Below, piece by piece: positions 1-8,069 of a stretch of 25,536 nucleotides of DNA. The translations under genes and the position numbers were made by a program. Under the pieces are notes generated by a model, which saw only the letters and a list, made by a program, of their open reading frames with translations, searched no databases and had not been told where the DNA came from. Where the stretch lies: the IMG/VR virus record IMGVR_UViG_3300042502_000065, positions 1 through 25,536 of that record, one strand, 5' to 3'. The number at the start of each line of letters is the position of its first letter. Within the stretch, counting starts at the first letter, position 1. The stretch comes from a virus.

Positions 1-778
1 TGATGACATCGAAGCAGCTCACTCACATGTGAACTTCATGCAGATGGCTTCTGATCGTGCAGCGTATCGTTTGCGTGATCAGTATGACCAAGATGTATTG
101 GGTTACTTGTCTGGCTTTAGACAGTCTGCCAAGCATGTCAATCCTGACACAGCTCGTACAGCAGCCGCTGGTACTAATGCAGTAACTGCTGCTGGTGCTG
201 ATGAGTTGTTGGCTACTATGAAGCTGAAGAAAGGTAGTTTTACCAACATCACTACTGGTTCTGCTGGTGAGCATTCAATTCCTTTGACTCCTCGCCTTCC
301 CGGTGCTACAGCCCTCCCAACAGCAACAGCTTCTCCTTTGATGGTGATTGCTCGTATGGGTCGTTTGCTGGATACCCAGTTTGTTGATTCTGCTGGTCGT
401 TGGTTGGTTGTCGATCCCATCTTTGTTGAGATGTTGAAAGACGAAGACAGCCGTATGTTGAATAGTGACTTTGGTGGTTCTGGTTTGCAGAACGGCTTGG
501 TCATTAACAACTTGCACGGCTTCCGTGTGTATGTTTCTAACAATCTGCCAAAGATTGGTACTGGCCCCGGTACTTCAGGTACTGCTAACCAGAACACAGA
601 CTTTGGTGTGATTGTTGCTGGTCATGATTCTGCTGTTGCAACTGCTCAGCAAATCACTAAGACTGAGACATATCGTGATCCCGACAGCTTCGCTGACATC
701 GTGCGTGGTATGCATCTTTATGGTCGCAAAATCTTGCGTCCTGAAGGCATCGTCACTGCTAAATACAACGCTGCTTAA
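1..778 (+). CDS. Major capsid protein, 5'-truncated by the window edge
   Basis: The reading frame is open to the first base, so the gene starts upstream. An internal GTG at 29 is not the real start, because the codons before it already read DDIEAAHSH. The visible 258 residues look like the C-terminal two thirds of an HK97-fold coat protein. They include a charged helix near the edge, a stretch reading LVVDPIFVEMLKDEDSRMLN, and then NGLVINNLHGFRVYVSNNLP, which fits the floor of a capsomer domain. The position supports this: a small putative decoration gene, a strong terminator and tail-tube genes follow, as after gene 10 of T7. The protein would form the icosahedral shell around the DNA. Family assignment is by recognition of the sequence pattern and context, not by a search. 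Confidence 0.75.
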   Translation, partial: DDIEAAHSHVNFMQMASDRAAYRLRDQYDQDVLGYLSGFRQSAKHVNPDTARTAAAGTNAVTAAGADELLATMKLKKGSFTNITTGSAGEHSIPLTPRLPGATALPTATASPLMVIARMGRLLDTQFVDSAGRWLVVDPIFVEMLKDEDSRMLNSDFGGSGLQNGLVINNLHGFRVYVSNNLPKIGTGPGTSGTANQNTDFGVIVAGHDSAVATAQQITKTETYRDPDSFADIVRGMHLYGRKILRPEGIVTAKYNAA

Positions 779-789
779 GGAGAAACTAA

Positions 790-1284
790 ATGGCAACTAT
801 TACTACTCTCTCAAACGCTGTTGGTGCAGGTACACAACCTAGCCGTAGTCTTCGCAACATGCCTTATGTTGTTGAAAACACTATTAGCTGGTCTGCTGCT
901 GTAACAGCTAAAGGCTCTGCCTTGGCTGCTGCTGATGTGATTGAAGCTCTCCAGATTCCCGCACAATCTATTGTGTTGGCTGCTGGCTTTGAAGTGATCA
1001 CTGCAGCTACTGGTAGCTGTACAGTTAGCTTGGGTGTTACTGGTGTTACTGCTGCTGCTTATGTCTCTGCTTTTGCAGTGACTAGCTCAGCTACTGCCGG
1101 AACCTACGCAACTCCAGCAACTGCTGCTTATCCTATTGTGTCTGGAGCTGCTGACACATTGGACTTGCTGTTGGTTACTGAAACCACTACACTGAGTGCT
1201 GGTTCAATCCGTGTCTTTGCTGTCATCGTTGACGCACAAGATCGTGTTGGTCCTGCTTCTGTAGACCGTGAGCAACTGGCCTAA
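790..1284 (+). CDS. Putative capsid decoration or minor structural protein
   Basis: This 164-residue protein is rich in Ala, Thr, Val and Ser. It has alternating beta-type patterns, no predicted membrane segment and no cysteine pair, and ends in a charged tail (DREQLA). The start is well supported: AAGGAG lies 8 bases upstream of ATG, 11 bases after the capsid stop codon. Sitting between the capsid gene and the late terminator, it would be transcribed with the coat protein and at a similar level, as expected for a head-decorating or head-completion protein. I do not recognise a specific family. It could also be a small tail or fibre-like structural protein. Confidence 0.5.
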   Translation: MATITTLSNAVGAGTQPSRSLRNMPYVVENTISWSAAVTAKGSALAAADVIEALQIPAQSIVLAAGFEVITAATGSCTVSLGVTGVTAAAYVSAFAVTSSATAGTYATPATAAYPIVSGAADTLDLLLVTETTTLSAGSIRVFAVIVDAQDRVGPASVDREQLA

Positions 1285-1299
1285 TAGCTAGTTGATGCA

Positions 1300-1331
1300 G
1301 GGAGGGGCTTAACCGCCTCTCCCTTTTATTG
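1300..1331 (+). terminator. Intrinsic terminator after the capsid genes (Tphi-like position)
   Basis: A GGGAGGGGC arm (1300-1308) pairs with GCCTCTCCC (1315-1323) to give a 9-bp stem with one G-U pair and a 6-base loop. It is followed by TTTTATTGTTT. This is a textbook rho-independent terminator for plus-strand transcription. Its place, just after the capsid genes and before the tail adaptor gene, matches Tphi of T7, which lowers tail-gene expression relative to capsid. Confidence 0.88.
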
Positions 1332-1341
1332 TTTAAAAATT

Positions 1342-2052
1342 ATGTCTACATTTATTTCTTTAACGAATGAATTGCTGCGAAGAATGGGTGAGGTTGTTTT
1401 AGACTCCACCGAATTCGCTGGAGCTAGAAACATCCAAGCTCTAGCTAAGAATGCTATCAATTCATCTATTAGAGAATTGATGCATAGTGCTCAGGAATGG
1501 CCCTTTGCTCTTACTACTTATACACAAACAATGACAGTGGGTACGGGAACATATTCCTTTCCTGCTGATTTGTCTAGTGTTGACTGGGAAAGTTTCTATC
1601 TTAAGAAACTAACAGCAGCAAACAATGATCCGGCTCGTTTACCTGTTCTTACATATGTTGACTACTTAGACAACTATCGTCCCGGTGAGGATGTGAATGG
1701 CACTGGAGGCTATGGTCCTTCTATTGCTGTTTATCAAACACAAGAGTCTAAGTTTGGTGTGACTCCCCTGCCTGATCAGGCGTATGAGGTGGAGTATAAG
1801 TATTGGTCTTTCCCTGCTGATCTGTCTCTTTCTACAGATGTCTGTATTATTCCTGATAGATTTACCAGTGTATTAATTGATGGTGCTATGTTCTACATGC
1901 TCATGTTCAGGTCTAATGAACAAGGTGCAACTTTGTATAAAGAGAAGTTTGATACAGGTATTAGAACAATGCGTAGGCTTTTGTTAGATGAGCCTTTGTA
2001 TATGCGTTCAACAATGATTGTTAAGCCTTCTTTTAGTCCAAGAGTGTTTTAA
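1342..2052 (+). CDS. Tail tubular protein A-like (tail adaptor / gatekeeper)
   Basis: This 236-residue protein is mostly helical at its N-terminus (NELLRRMGEV, then QALAKNAINSSIRELM). It is followed by a beta-rich middle with an EWPF motif and a YSFPADL segment. This layout resembles the gp11-type adaptor of T7-like podoviruses, which forms a dodecameric ring below the portal (T7 gp11 is 196 residues, so this one is slightly longer). The gene follows the capsid block and precedes a nozzle-like gene with a TAATG stop/start overlap, which fits. No Shine-Dalgarno sequence is visible before the ATG; the upstream bases are the U-tract of the terminator plus TTTAAAAATT. Initiation may therefore be weak. 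Family assignment rests on motifs and synteny. Confidence 0.6.
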   Translation: MSTFISLTNELLRRMGEVVLDSTEFAGARNIQALAKNAINSSIRELMHSAQEWPFALTTYTQTMTVGTGTYSFPADLSSVDWESFYLKKLTAANNDPARLPVLTYVDYLDNYRPGEDVNGTGGYGPSIAVYQTQESKFGVTPLPDQAYEVEYKYWSFPADLSLSTDVCIIPDRFTSVLIDGAMFYMLMFRSNEQGATLYKEKFDTGIRTMRRLLLDEPLYMRSTMIVKPSFSPRVF

Positions 2053-3608
2053 TGGCAGATAGAATTAGTGGCTTCAAGGTTACATGTATTGGTGGAATGA
2101 ACACCAATAGGGATGTACTATCTCAAGGTGAGATGTACCCCGGTTCAGGTACACAACTTATTAATTATGAGCCAGCTATTACTGGTGGGTATAGACGGAT
2201 TAGTGGATATGCTAACAGTTATGGAACTGTAACTGGCACAGGTAGTGTACTTGGTGTTATGGTTGCAGAGAGTTTAAACGATGGTATCTTTGCTTGTCGC
2301 AAACCTTCTTCTGGTACAGACTACTTTTATAGGTGGGTAAATTCTTCATCTACTTGGGTAGCAATTACAACTCCCGGAACTGTTACGATGGTGGGGGTTA
2401 AGAAGGTTAGGTTTACTAGATATAATTGGAGTGCTCCTAAGTTTGCGTTAACTGATGGAATCAATCCGGCTGCTGTGTATGATGGAACTACATATACACA
2501 GATTACGGATGCTAATGCTCCTAATAGTCCTAAGTATTCTGCAGCCTTTAAGAATCATTTGTTCTTAGCTGGTGATACAACAGACCCTTACAACTTATAT
2601 GTTTCTTCTCCTTTGGCAGAAACAAACTTCAACCCAGCTAATGGAGCTGCTGTTATTAATGTAGGATTTGAGATTGTTCAGATTAAACAGTTTAGAGATA
2701 CGCTGTACATCTTTGGTAAAAATGCAATTAAGAGTTTGACAGGCACTAACATAGCTGACTTTGTGGTGGGTGAGGTGACAACAAATTTAGGTTGTGTTGT
2801 ACCAGATAGTGTGATAGAACTGGGTGGTAATCTAGTGTTCCTTGGTCCTGATGGTTTTAGACCAGTGGCGGGAACAAATAAGATTGGTGATGTGGAATTG
2901 GAAACAATTTCAAAACAAATTCAATTTACCATTACATCAATCTTACAAGAAATTGTAGCTGGTTCTATTGATCCAGAAACATTAAGCTCTGTAGTAATTC
3001 GTAAGAAGTCACAGTTTAGATTGTTCTTACCCGCTGAGGGAGTCTTTGGTTTGTTAGGTGGTCTTAGGGCTAGCGAAGGCGGTGTTTCTTTTGAATACAG
3101 TCAGCTTTTTGGATTTACAATAACATGTGCTGCTAGTGGATACATTGGGCTTGATGAAGTTGTTATTCATGGAGATTCTACGGGTAAGGTGTATAAGCAA
3201 GAGACAGGAAGTTCTTTTAATAGTACAGAAATCTTGAGTGTTTATCAAACACCTTTCTATTATTTTCAAGATCCTTCAATTCGTAAAAACTTCTATAACA
3301 TTTCTACATTCTTGCGTAGTGAGGGATCGACTAGTATTGTGATGGGTGTGTCGTATGACTTTGATGACTCTGTTAATGTCTTCAATCCAGCCAACTATAA
3401 CATTTTAACAACTGGTGCTGCTGCTTATTACAATGAAGCCATCTATGATGCTTCAGCAATTTATGATGGTAATCCATCACCAGTAGAGAAGACAAACATT
3501 GAAGGCTCTGGGTTCTCCATTGCTTTCAAATATGTGACTAATGATACGAATGCTAGTCATACGATTCAGGGCTTGGTCTTGAATTATTCGATGAATGATA
3601 GACGCTAA
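2052..3608 (+). CDS. Tail tubular protein B-like (tail nozzle / tail tube protein)
   Basis: This 518-residue protein is almost entirely beta-strand in character. It has many short Gly/Asn/Tyr-rich turns and repeated aromatic positions, and an N-terminal motif GGMNTNRDVLSQGEM followed by GYRRISGY. Such long beta-rich proteins directly after an adaptor gene usually form the nozzle of short tails (T7 gp12, 794 residues; this one is shorter). The start codon overlaps the stop of the preceding gene (TAATG), so translation is probably coupled. The gene ends 11 bases before the tail fibre gene. Alternatives are a P22 gp10-like stabilisation protein or another tail-hub protein. The structural role is fairly safe, the exact position in the tail less so. 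Confidence 0.55.
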   Translation: MADRISGFKVTCIGGMNTNRDVLSQGEMYPGSGTQLINYEPAITGGYRRISGYANSYGTVTGTGSVLGVMVAESLNDGIFACRKPSSGTDYFYRWVNSSSTWVAITTPGTVTMVGVKKVRFTRYNWSAPKFALTDGINPAAVYDGTTYTQITDANAPNSPKYSAAFKNHLFLAGDTTDPYNLYVSSPLAETNFNPANGAAVINVGFEIVQIKQFRDTLYIFGKNAIKSLTGTNIADFVVGEVTTNLGCVVPDSVIELGGNLVFLGPDGFRPVAGTNKIGDVELETISKQIQFTITSILQEIVAGSIDPETLSSVVIRKKSQFRLFLPAEGVFGLLGGLRASEGGVSFEYSQLFGFTITCAASGYIGLDEVVIHGDSTGKVYKQETGSSFNSTEILSVYQTPFYYFQDPSIRKNFYNISTFLRSEGSTSIVMGVSYDFDDSVNVFNPANYNILTTGAAAYYNEAIYDASAIYDGNPSPVEKTNIEGSGFSIAFKYVTNDTNASHTIQGLVLNYSMNDRR

Positions 3609-3619
3609 GGGGAAACTAA

Positions 3620-6600
3620 ATGGCAGGTTATGTAAGACAGTCGGCTGCTGATATCGTCCCAACGGGCGTAGTTAGAGCTGCACCAATTAACAATGAGTAC
3701 AATGCTCTTCGTGATGCTTTTAGTGCTGCTAGTGGTCATAAGCATGATGGCACTGCTGCTGAGGGACATCCTGTTCCTGTCATTGGTGACGCTGACTTAT
3801 TGAATAAGATTGCCACTGATACCGCTAATAATCGTCATGGTGTATTTGTTGAAGTAGCTGCGGCTGCTGTGGAGCAAGTGCGCTTTCAAGATGGAGCTAT
3901 TGTTCCAGTAACAGACAATGACATTGACTTAGGTACAAACTCTCTTGAGTTTAAAGACTTATACATTGATGGCACAGCCAACATTGATAGCTTAGTTGCT
4001 GACACTGCTGACATCAATGGTGGCACTGTTGATGCTACAGCTATTGGTGGAACAACCCCCGCTGCTGGTGCTTTTACAACTCTATCGGCTTCTGGTGCGG
4101 CAACACTTTCTAGCACTTTAGCAGTTACGGGTGTTGCAACGCTTGGTAATGGTGCTGTGCTAGGAACACCAACATCAGTTACGCTTACAAATGCTACTGG
4201 TTTGCCTATCAGCACAGGAGTAAGTGGTCTTGGGACAGGTGTGGCAACCTTTTTAGCTACGCCAAGTAGTGCTAATTTAATTTCTGCTGTTACGGACGAA
4301 ACTGGAACTGGTGCGTTGGTGTTTGCCACTTCGCCAACACTGGTGACTCCAGCATTGGGAACACCTGCTTCTGGTATAGCAACCAACTTGACGGGGCTAC
4401 CAATTTCAACAGGCGTAAGTGGTTTGGGTACTGGAGTTGCTACTTTCTTAGCTACCCCCTCATCTGCTAACTTAATTTCTGCCATTACTGATGAAACAGG
4501 AACTGGTGCTTTGGTGTTTGCAACAAGCCCTACCTTAGTAACCCCTATCCTTGGAACACCAACAAGTGCAACATTGACCAATGCCACAGGTCTTCCTATT
4601 GCTACTGGTGTATCAGGTCTTGGCACAGGTGTGGCAACTTTCCTAGCAACTCCTTCAAGTGCAAACTTAATCTCTGCTGTAACAGATGAAACTGGAACAG
4701 GATCATTGGTCTTTGCGACAAGTCCAACTCTAGTAACACCTGCCCTTGGTACTCCATCTGCTTTGGTAGGAACTAACATTACAGGAACTGCGTCTGGTTT
4801 GACAGCAGGTAATGTAACCACTAACGCTAACCTTACTGGTGCTATTACTTCAGTTGGAAATGCTACATCTCTTGGTTCATTCACATCAGCTAACCTTTTG
4901 GCTGCTTTGACAGATGAAACAGGAACAGGCTCTGCAGTATTCGCCACTTCACCTACTCTTGTTACTCCTATCCTTGGAACACCCACTAGCGCAACTTTAA
5001 CTAACGCTACAGGGCTTCCAATTGCTACTGGTGTGTCAGGTCTAGGAACAGGCGTAGCAACGGCTCTAGCGGTCAATGTAGGCTCATCTGGCGCACCTTT
5101 GGTAAATGGTGGTGTGCTTGGTACTCCATCTAGCGGAACTGCTACTAACCTTACAGGCTTACCAATTTCAACAGGTGTATCTGGTTTGGGTACTGGTGTA
5201 GCTACTGCTCTAGCTGTGAACGTAGGTTCTGCTGGTGCTGCTGTTGTTAATGGCGGTGCATTAGGCACTCCCTCTGGTGGTACAGCAACCAACTTAACTG
5301 GTTTGCCTTTATCAACTGGTGTAACAGGAACACTACCTGTTGCTAATGGTGGTACAGGAACAGCAACTCCTAGCATTGTTGCAGGGACAAACGTAACTGT
5401 TACAGGAACATGGCCTAACCAAACCATTGCTTCTACAGCAGGTGGTTCTGGAACTGTAACTAGCGTTGCAGCTACAGTCCCAAGTTTGTTTAGTATTTCA
5501 GGTTCACCAATTACCACATCTGGCACATTGGCAATGACCTACTCAGGTACTGCTTTGCCAGTAGTTAATGGTGGTACTGGTCAAACATCCTACACAGATG
5601 GTCAACTGTTAATTGGTAACAGCACAGGAAACACGCTAACTAAAGCAACATTGACTGCGGGAACAAACGTAACAATTACCAATGCTGCTGGTGCAATTAC
5701 GATTGCGGCTTCTGGTGGTGGTGCTTCTGCTGCTACGCCTACTGCGCTTGGTACTGTGTATGGCAAGCAAACAGCAAGCGGTGCATCACCTTATTTAACT
5801 GCTTTTGGATACAATTCTGCCCCTTCAGCAACTGGTACATATAATTCTGCATTTGGGCAGTTATCGCTCTTTTCATTAACTTCTGGTTCGTCAAATACGG
5901 CAATAGGTGAAGAAAGTCTTTATACAGTATCAACAGGAAATGATAATGTTGCCGTTGGTGCTAGTGCTTTATATACTGCAACTGGTTCTCATAACACTGC
6001 TGTTGGCACGCAAGGTTTAGCACTTACAACTACTGGAGCAGAAAACACTGCTGTAGGTGCTTATGCAATGAGATTAAACACAACTGGAAATTATAATACT
6101 GGTATTGGACGTTATGCACTTACTGCTAACACCACAGCATCTTACAACACCGCTTTAGGATATGAATCTCTTAAAGCAAACACAACAACTTCATACAACA
6201 CCGCACTTGGTTATTCTGCGGGAACTGCCAATACAACTGGTGGAATAACTGCTGTTGGTGCGGGTGCTCTTGCGGCTAACACTACAGGATATGCCAATAC
6301 TGCCCTTGGAGGTTATGACAGCGCAACAACCATACAAGCCGCACTAAGATATAACACTACAGGAAATTTTAATGTAGCAGTTGGAACAGGTGCGCTTACT
6401 GCTAACACCATAGGTGCTAACAATACGGCCTTTGGTTATTCAGCACTTTATACAAATATTGATGGTGGTACTAATGTTGCTGTTGGAAATAGTGCGCTTG
6501 CACTTAATACTGGTGGTGGAAGTAATGTTGCCGTAGGATACCAAAGTCTTTATAATAATACTACTGCCAGTGGCAACGTAGCCGTAGGTTATCAGGCTTC

Positions 6601-7627
6601 CCAAACTATTACCACAGGGGCTAATAATGTTGCCATTGGTGTTTTCTCAGGGAAAGGCGGCACAACTGGCACTTCAAATGTTTCTATTGGTTACGAATCA
6701 CTTAAAACCAACACTACAGGAAATTACAATACAGCAATAGGTCTTGAAGCCCTTAAATCCTCTACAACTGGCGGTGGTAGCGTTGCATTAGGTGCTTATA
6801 CGCTTTTCTCTAACACTACTGTATCTGATAATATCGCCATAGGGTATGCGGCAAGTTATTATAGTGTGACAGGAGCAAGAAATACTGCTGTAGGCTATTT
6901 TTCTTTGTTTAATAATACCGCTAATGACAATACTGCTTTTGGCTATCAAGCACTTAGGGCAAATACAACTGGCACTAATAATACTGCTGTTGGACAAGGT
7001 GCGCTTTATTCTAATACTACCGCTACTTCCAATACAGGTATAGGTTCTGAAGCTGGTTATTCAATAACAACAGGCGTAGACAATGTATGTATTGGATTGT
7101 CTTCTGGAAATTATAATGTTGCTCTTACTACTGGTAGAGACAATGTAATTATTGGTACTTATTCTCACACTGCGGCTGCAGGAGATAATGCTTCAATTGT
7201 TATAGGTCGATATATTCTTGGTAAAGGTACTAATACGGGTTTTATTTCTCCGGGTGGTGGTGGCGTTTATCAAGGCAATAACTCCGCTAATTGGTCTACA
7301 ACTTCAGACAGACGTTTAAAGAAAAACATTGTTGATAACAATATTGGTTTAGAAAAACTTACGCAAATCCAAGTGCGTAACTTTGAATATCGGTTGGCAG
7401 AAGAAGTTACAGAATTACCACAAGCACAAGCTATTCAAAAGACAGGCGTTCAACTTGGTGTGATTGCTCAAGAATTGCAAGCCGTTTTGCCTGAGTGCGT
7501 AAAAACAGAATCCACAGGTATTATGTCCGTAGACTCAGATAACCTGACTTGGTACATGATAAATGCTATCAAGCAACTCAAAGCCGAGGTGGATAGCCTC
7601 AAATCTCAACTTAATCTAGGAGCTTAA
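3620..7627 (+). CDS. Tail fibre protein with repeat shaft, beta-roll repeats and S74 self-cleaving chaperone
   Basis: This 1335-residue receptor-binding fibre has four visible parts. Residues 1-150 are a probable virion-attachment head (GHKHDG, then IGDADLL). Residues ~190-575 carry TGLPISTGVSGLGTGVAT-type repeats. Residues ~600-700 are a linker with GGTGQTSYTDGQLLIGNS. Residues ~742-1196 are about 26 units of a 17-residue NTAVG...LxxNTTG repeat like those of YadA-type beta-rolls. The C-terminus is a peptidase S74 intramolecular chaperone: Ser1229-Asp-Arg-Arg-Leu-Lys1234 keeps the Ser/Lys dyad spacing known from endosialidases. It also has GVIAQELQAVLPE and a terminal coiled coil. Cleavage before Ser1229 would release about 107 residues after trimerisation. 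The start has AAGGGG 8 bases upstream. Host range would depend mainly on the beta-roll part. Confidence 0.9.
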   Translation: MAGYVRQSAADIVPTGVVRAAPINNEYNALRDAFSAASGHKHDGTAAEGHPVPVIGDADLLNKIATDTANNRHGVFVEVAAAAVEQVRFQDGAIVPVTDNDIDLGTNSLEFKDLYIDGTANIDSLVADTADINGGTVDATAIGGTTPAAGAFTTLSASGAATLSSTLAVTGVATLGNGAVLGTPTSVTLTNATGLPISTGVSGLGTGVATFLATPSSANLISAVTDETGTGALVFATSPTLVTPALGTPASGIATNLTGLPISTGVSGLGTGVATFLATPSSANLISAITDETGTGALVFATSPTLVTPILGTPTSATLTNATGLPIATGVSGLGTGVATFLATPSSANLISAVTDETGTGSLVFATSPTLVTPALGTPSALVGTNITGTASGLTAGNVTTNANLTGAITSVGNATSLGSFTSANLLAALTDETGTGSAVFATSPTLVTPILGTPTSATLTNATGLPIATGVSGLGTGVATALAVNVGSSGAPLVNGGVLGTPSSGTATNLTGLPISTGVSGLGTGVATALAVNVGSAGAAVVNGGALGTPSGGTATNLTGLPLSTGVTGTLPVANGGTGTATPSIVAGTNVTVTGTWPNQTIASTAGGSGTVTSVAATVPSLFSISGSPITTSGTLAMTYSGTALPVVNGGTGQTSYTDGQLLIGNSTGNTLTKATLTAGTNVTITNAAGAITIAASGGGASAATPTALGTVYGKQTASGASPYLTAFGYNSAPSATGTYNSAFGQLSLFSLTSGSSNTAIGEESLYTVSTGNDNVAVGASALYTATGSHNTAVGTQGLALTTTGAENTAVGAYAMRLNTTGNYNTGIGRYALTANTTASYNTALGYESLKANTTTSYNTALGYSAGTANTTGGITAVGAGALAANTTGYANTALGGYDSATTIQAALRYNTTGNFNVAVGTGALTANTIGANNTAFGYSALYTNIDGGTNVAVGNSALALNTGGGSNVAVGYQSLYNNTTASGNVAVGYQASQTITTGANNVAIGVFSGKGGTTGTSNVSIGYESLKTNTTGNYNTAIGLEALKSSTTGGGSVALGAYTLFSNTTVSDNIAIGYAASYYSVTGARNTAVGYFSLFNNTANDNTAFGYQALRANTTGTNNTAVGQGALYSNTTATSNTGIGSEAGYSITTGVDNVCIGLSSGNYNVALTTGRDNVIIGTYSHTAAAGDNASIVIGRYILGKGTNTGFISPGGGGVYQGNNSANWSTTSDRRLKKNIVDNNIGLEKLTQIQVRNFEYRLAEEVTELPQAQAIQKTGVQLGVIAQELQAVLPECVKTESTGIMSVDSDNLTWYMINAIKQLKAEVDSLKSQLNLGA
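4188..5340 (+). repeat. Diverged tandem repeats in the tail fibre shaft
   Basis: Five near-identical copies of the peptide TGLPI(S/A)TGVSGLGTGVAT occur in this stretch. Four copies of TDETGTG(A/S)xVFATSPTLVTP occur with them, with degenerate units at the end. Units are about 48-75 residues long. The DNA copies differ at most third positions although the protein copies are almost the same. Confidence 0.85.
5842..7206 (+). repeat. About 26 copies of a 17-residue beta-roll repeat in the tail fibre
   Basis: The repeat core is N-(T/V)-(A/G/S)-(V/I/L/F)-G, spaced about 17 residues apart, with a second conserved turn of the type NTTG between cores. I count 25-27 cores. Spacing is mostly regular with a few insertions, for example near 6310-6360. 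Similar Hep/Hag or YadA-head repeats form left-handed beta-rolls in trimeric adhesins. Confidence 0.8.
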
Positions 7628-7629
7628 TC

Positions 7630-7839
7630 ATGGAAAATCAAACCCCCGCACAAATTGCACAGCACTACTCTGCCGCAATGGATAGCGTCAACCTAATCAA
7701 TGGTGGCAAGCCAACTCAAATGACTGATGCTGAATGGGCTGATTGCCTATCACGCAACAAAGAACATTTAAAAATCATGTTGGCTAAAGACTATTGGACA
7801 ACTGAAAACCTTGCACCATTGCAAGCCGCTTCTGCATAA
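7630..7839 (+). CDS. Small protein of unknown function after the tail fibre
   Basis: This is a 69-residue soluble protein, acidic to neutral and predicted helical. It contains a TDAEWADCLSRNKEHL stretch and an aromatic pair near KDYWTTENL. There is no signal peptide or membrane segment. The start is supported by AGGAG 8 bases upstream, and the gene begins 2 bases after the fibre stop codon. Small genes in this place are sometimes fibre assembly or capping proteins, but I see no motif that shows it. A real gene is likely because of the ribosome binding site, tight spacing and ordinary composition. The function is not recognised. Confidence 0.7.
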   Translation: MENQTPAQIAQHYSAAMDSVNLINGGKPTQMTDAEWADCLSRNKEHLKIMLAKDYWTTENLAPLQAASA

Positions 7840-7841
7840 TC

Positions 7842-8069
7842 ATGCAAGACGAAGTAACCCATTCTCAAATCTATGAACGTCTATTAGCTGTTGAAGCTAA
7901 GGTGGACCAACTAGATAAGAACACACAAACTGTGGTTGCTGCTTTCAATGCAGCCGCTGGTGCATTCGTTGTGCTTGAATGGCTTGCTAGGGCAGTGAAG
8001 CCTGTCTTAATTATTGGTGCTTTCTGTGGAGCCATTTGGCTTGCGATAGAAAATAAACTACATCAATAA
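7842..8069 (+). CDS. Small one-TM membrane protein of the lysis region
   Basis: This 75-residue protein has an N-terminal helical, heptad-like part (residues 8-30), a hydrophobic amphipathic stretch (33-48) and a clear membrane helix (about 53-69, VLIIGAFCGAIWLAI), with a short charged end. The gene lies 2 bases after its neighbour, without a strong ribosome binding site, and its stop overlaps the next ATG (TAATG), so translation is probably coupled. Its place among membrane proteins upstream of a holin and an endolysin suggests a lysis role, such as a holin partner or antiholin. That is inference from context. The family is not recognised. Confidence 0.65.
   Translation: MQDEVTHSQIYERLLAVEAKVDQLDKNTQTVVAAFNAAAGAFVVLEWLARAVKPVLIIGAFCGAIWLAIENKLHQ

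Noticed and set aside
103-597. A 164-codon minus-strand frame opposite the capsid gene
   Set aside because: No ribosome binding site or domain, and the plus-strand capsid frame explains the composition.
3886-5526. A 546-codon open frame on the minus strand opposite the tail fibre
   Set aside because: It is Pro/Val/Ala-rich and mirrors the fibre repeats. The long antisense frame is a by-product of the repetitive codon pattern, and the plus-strand protein has clear domains.
4188-7206. Repeats as a CRISPR array or noncoding repeat region
   Set aside because: The repeats are in-frame peptide repeats of unequal DNA sequence without spacers.
5842-7627. Target of a diversity-generating retroelement
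   Set aside because: No reverse transcriptase gene, template repeat or adenine-biased variable region is visible in the window.
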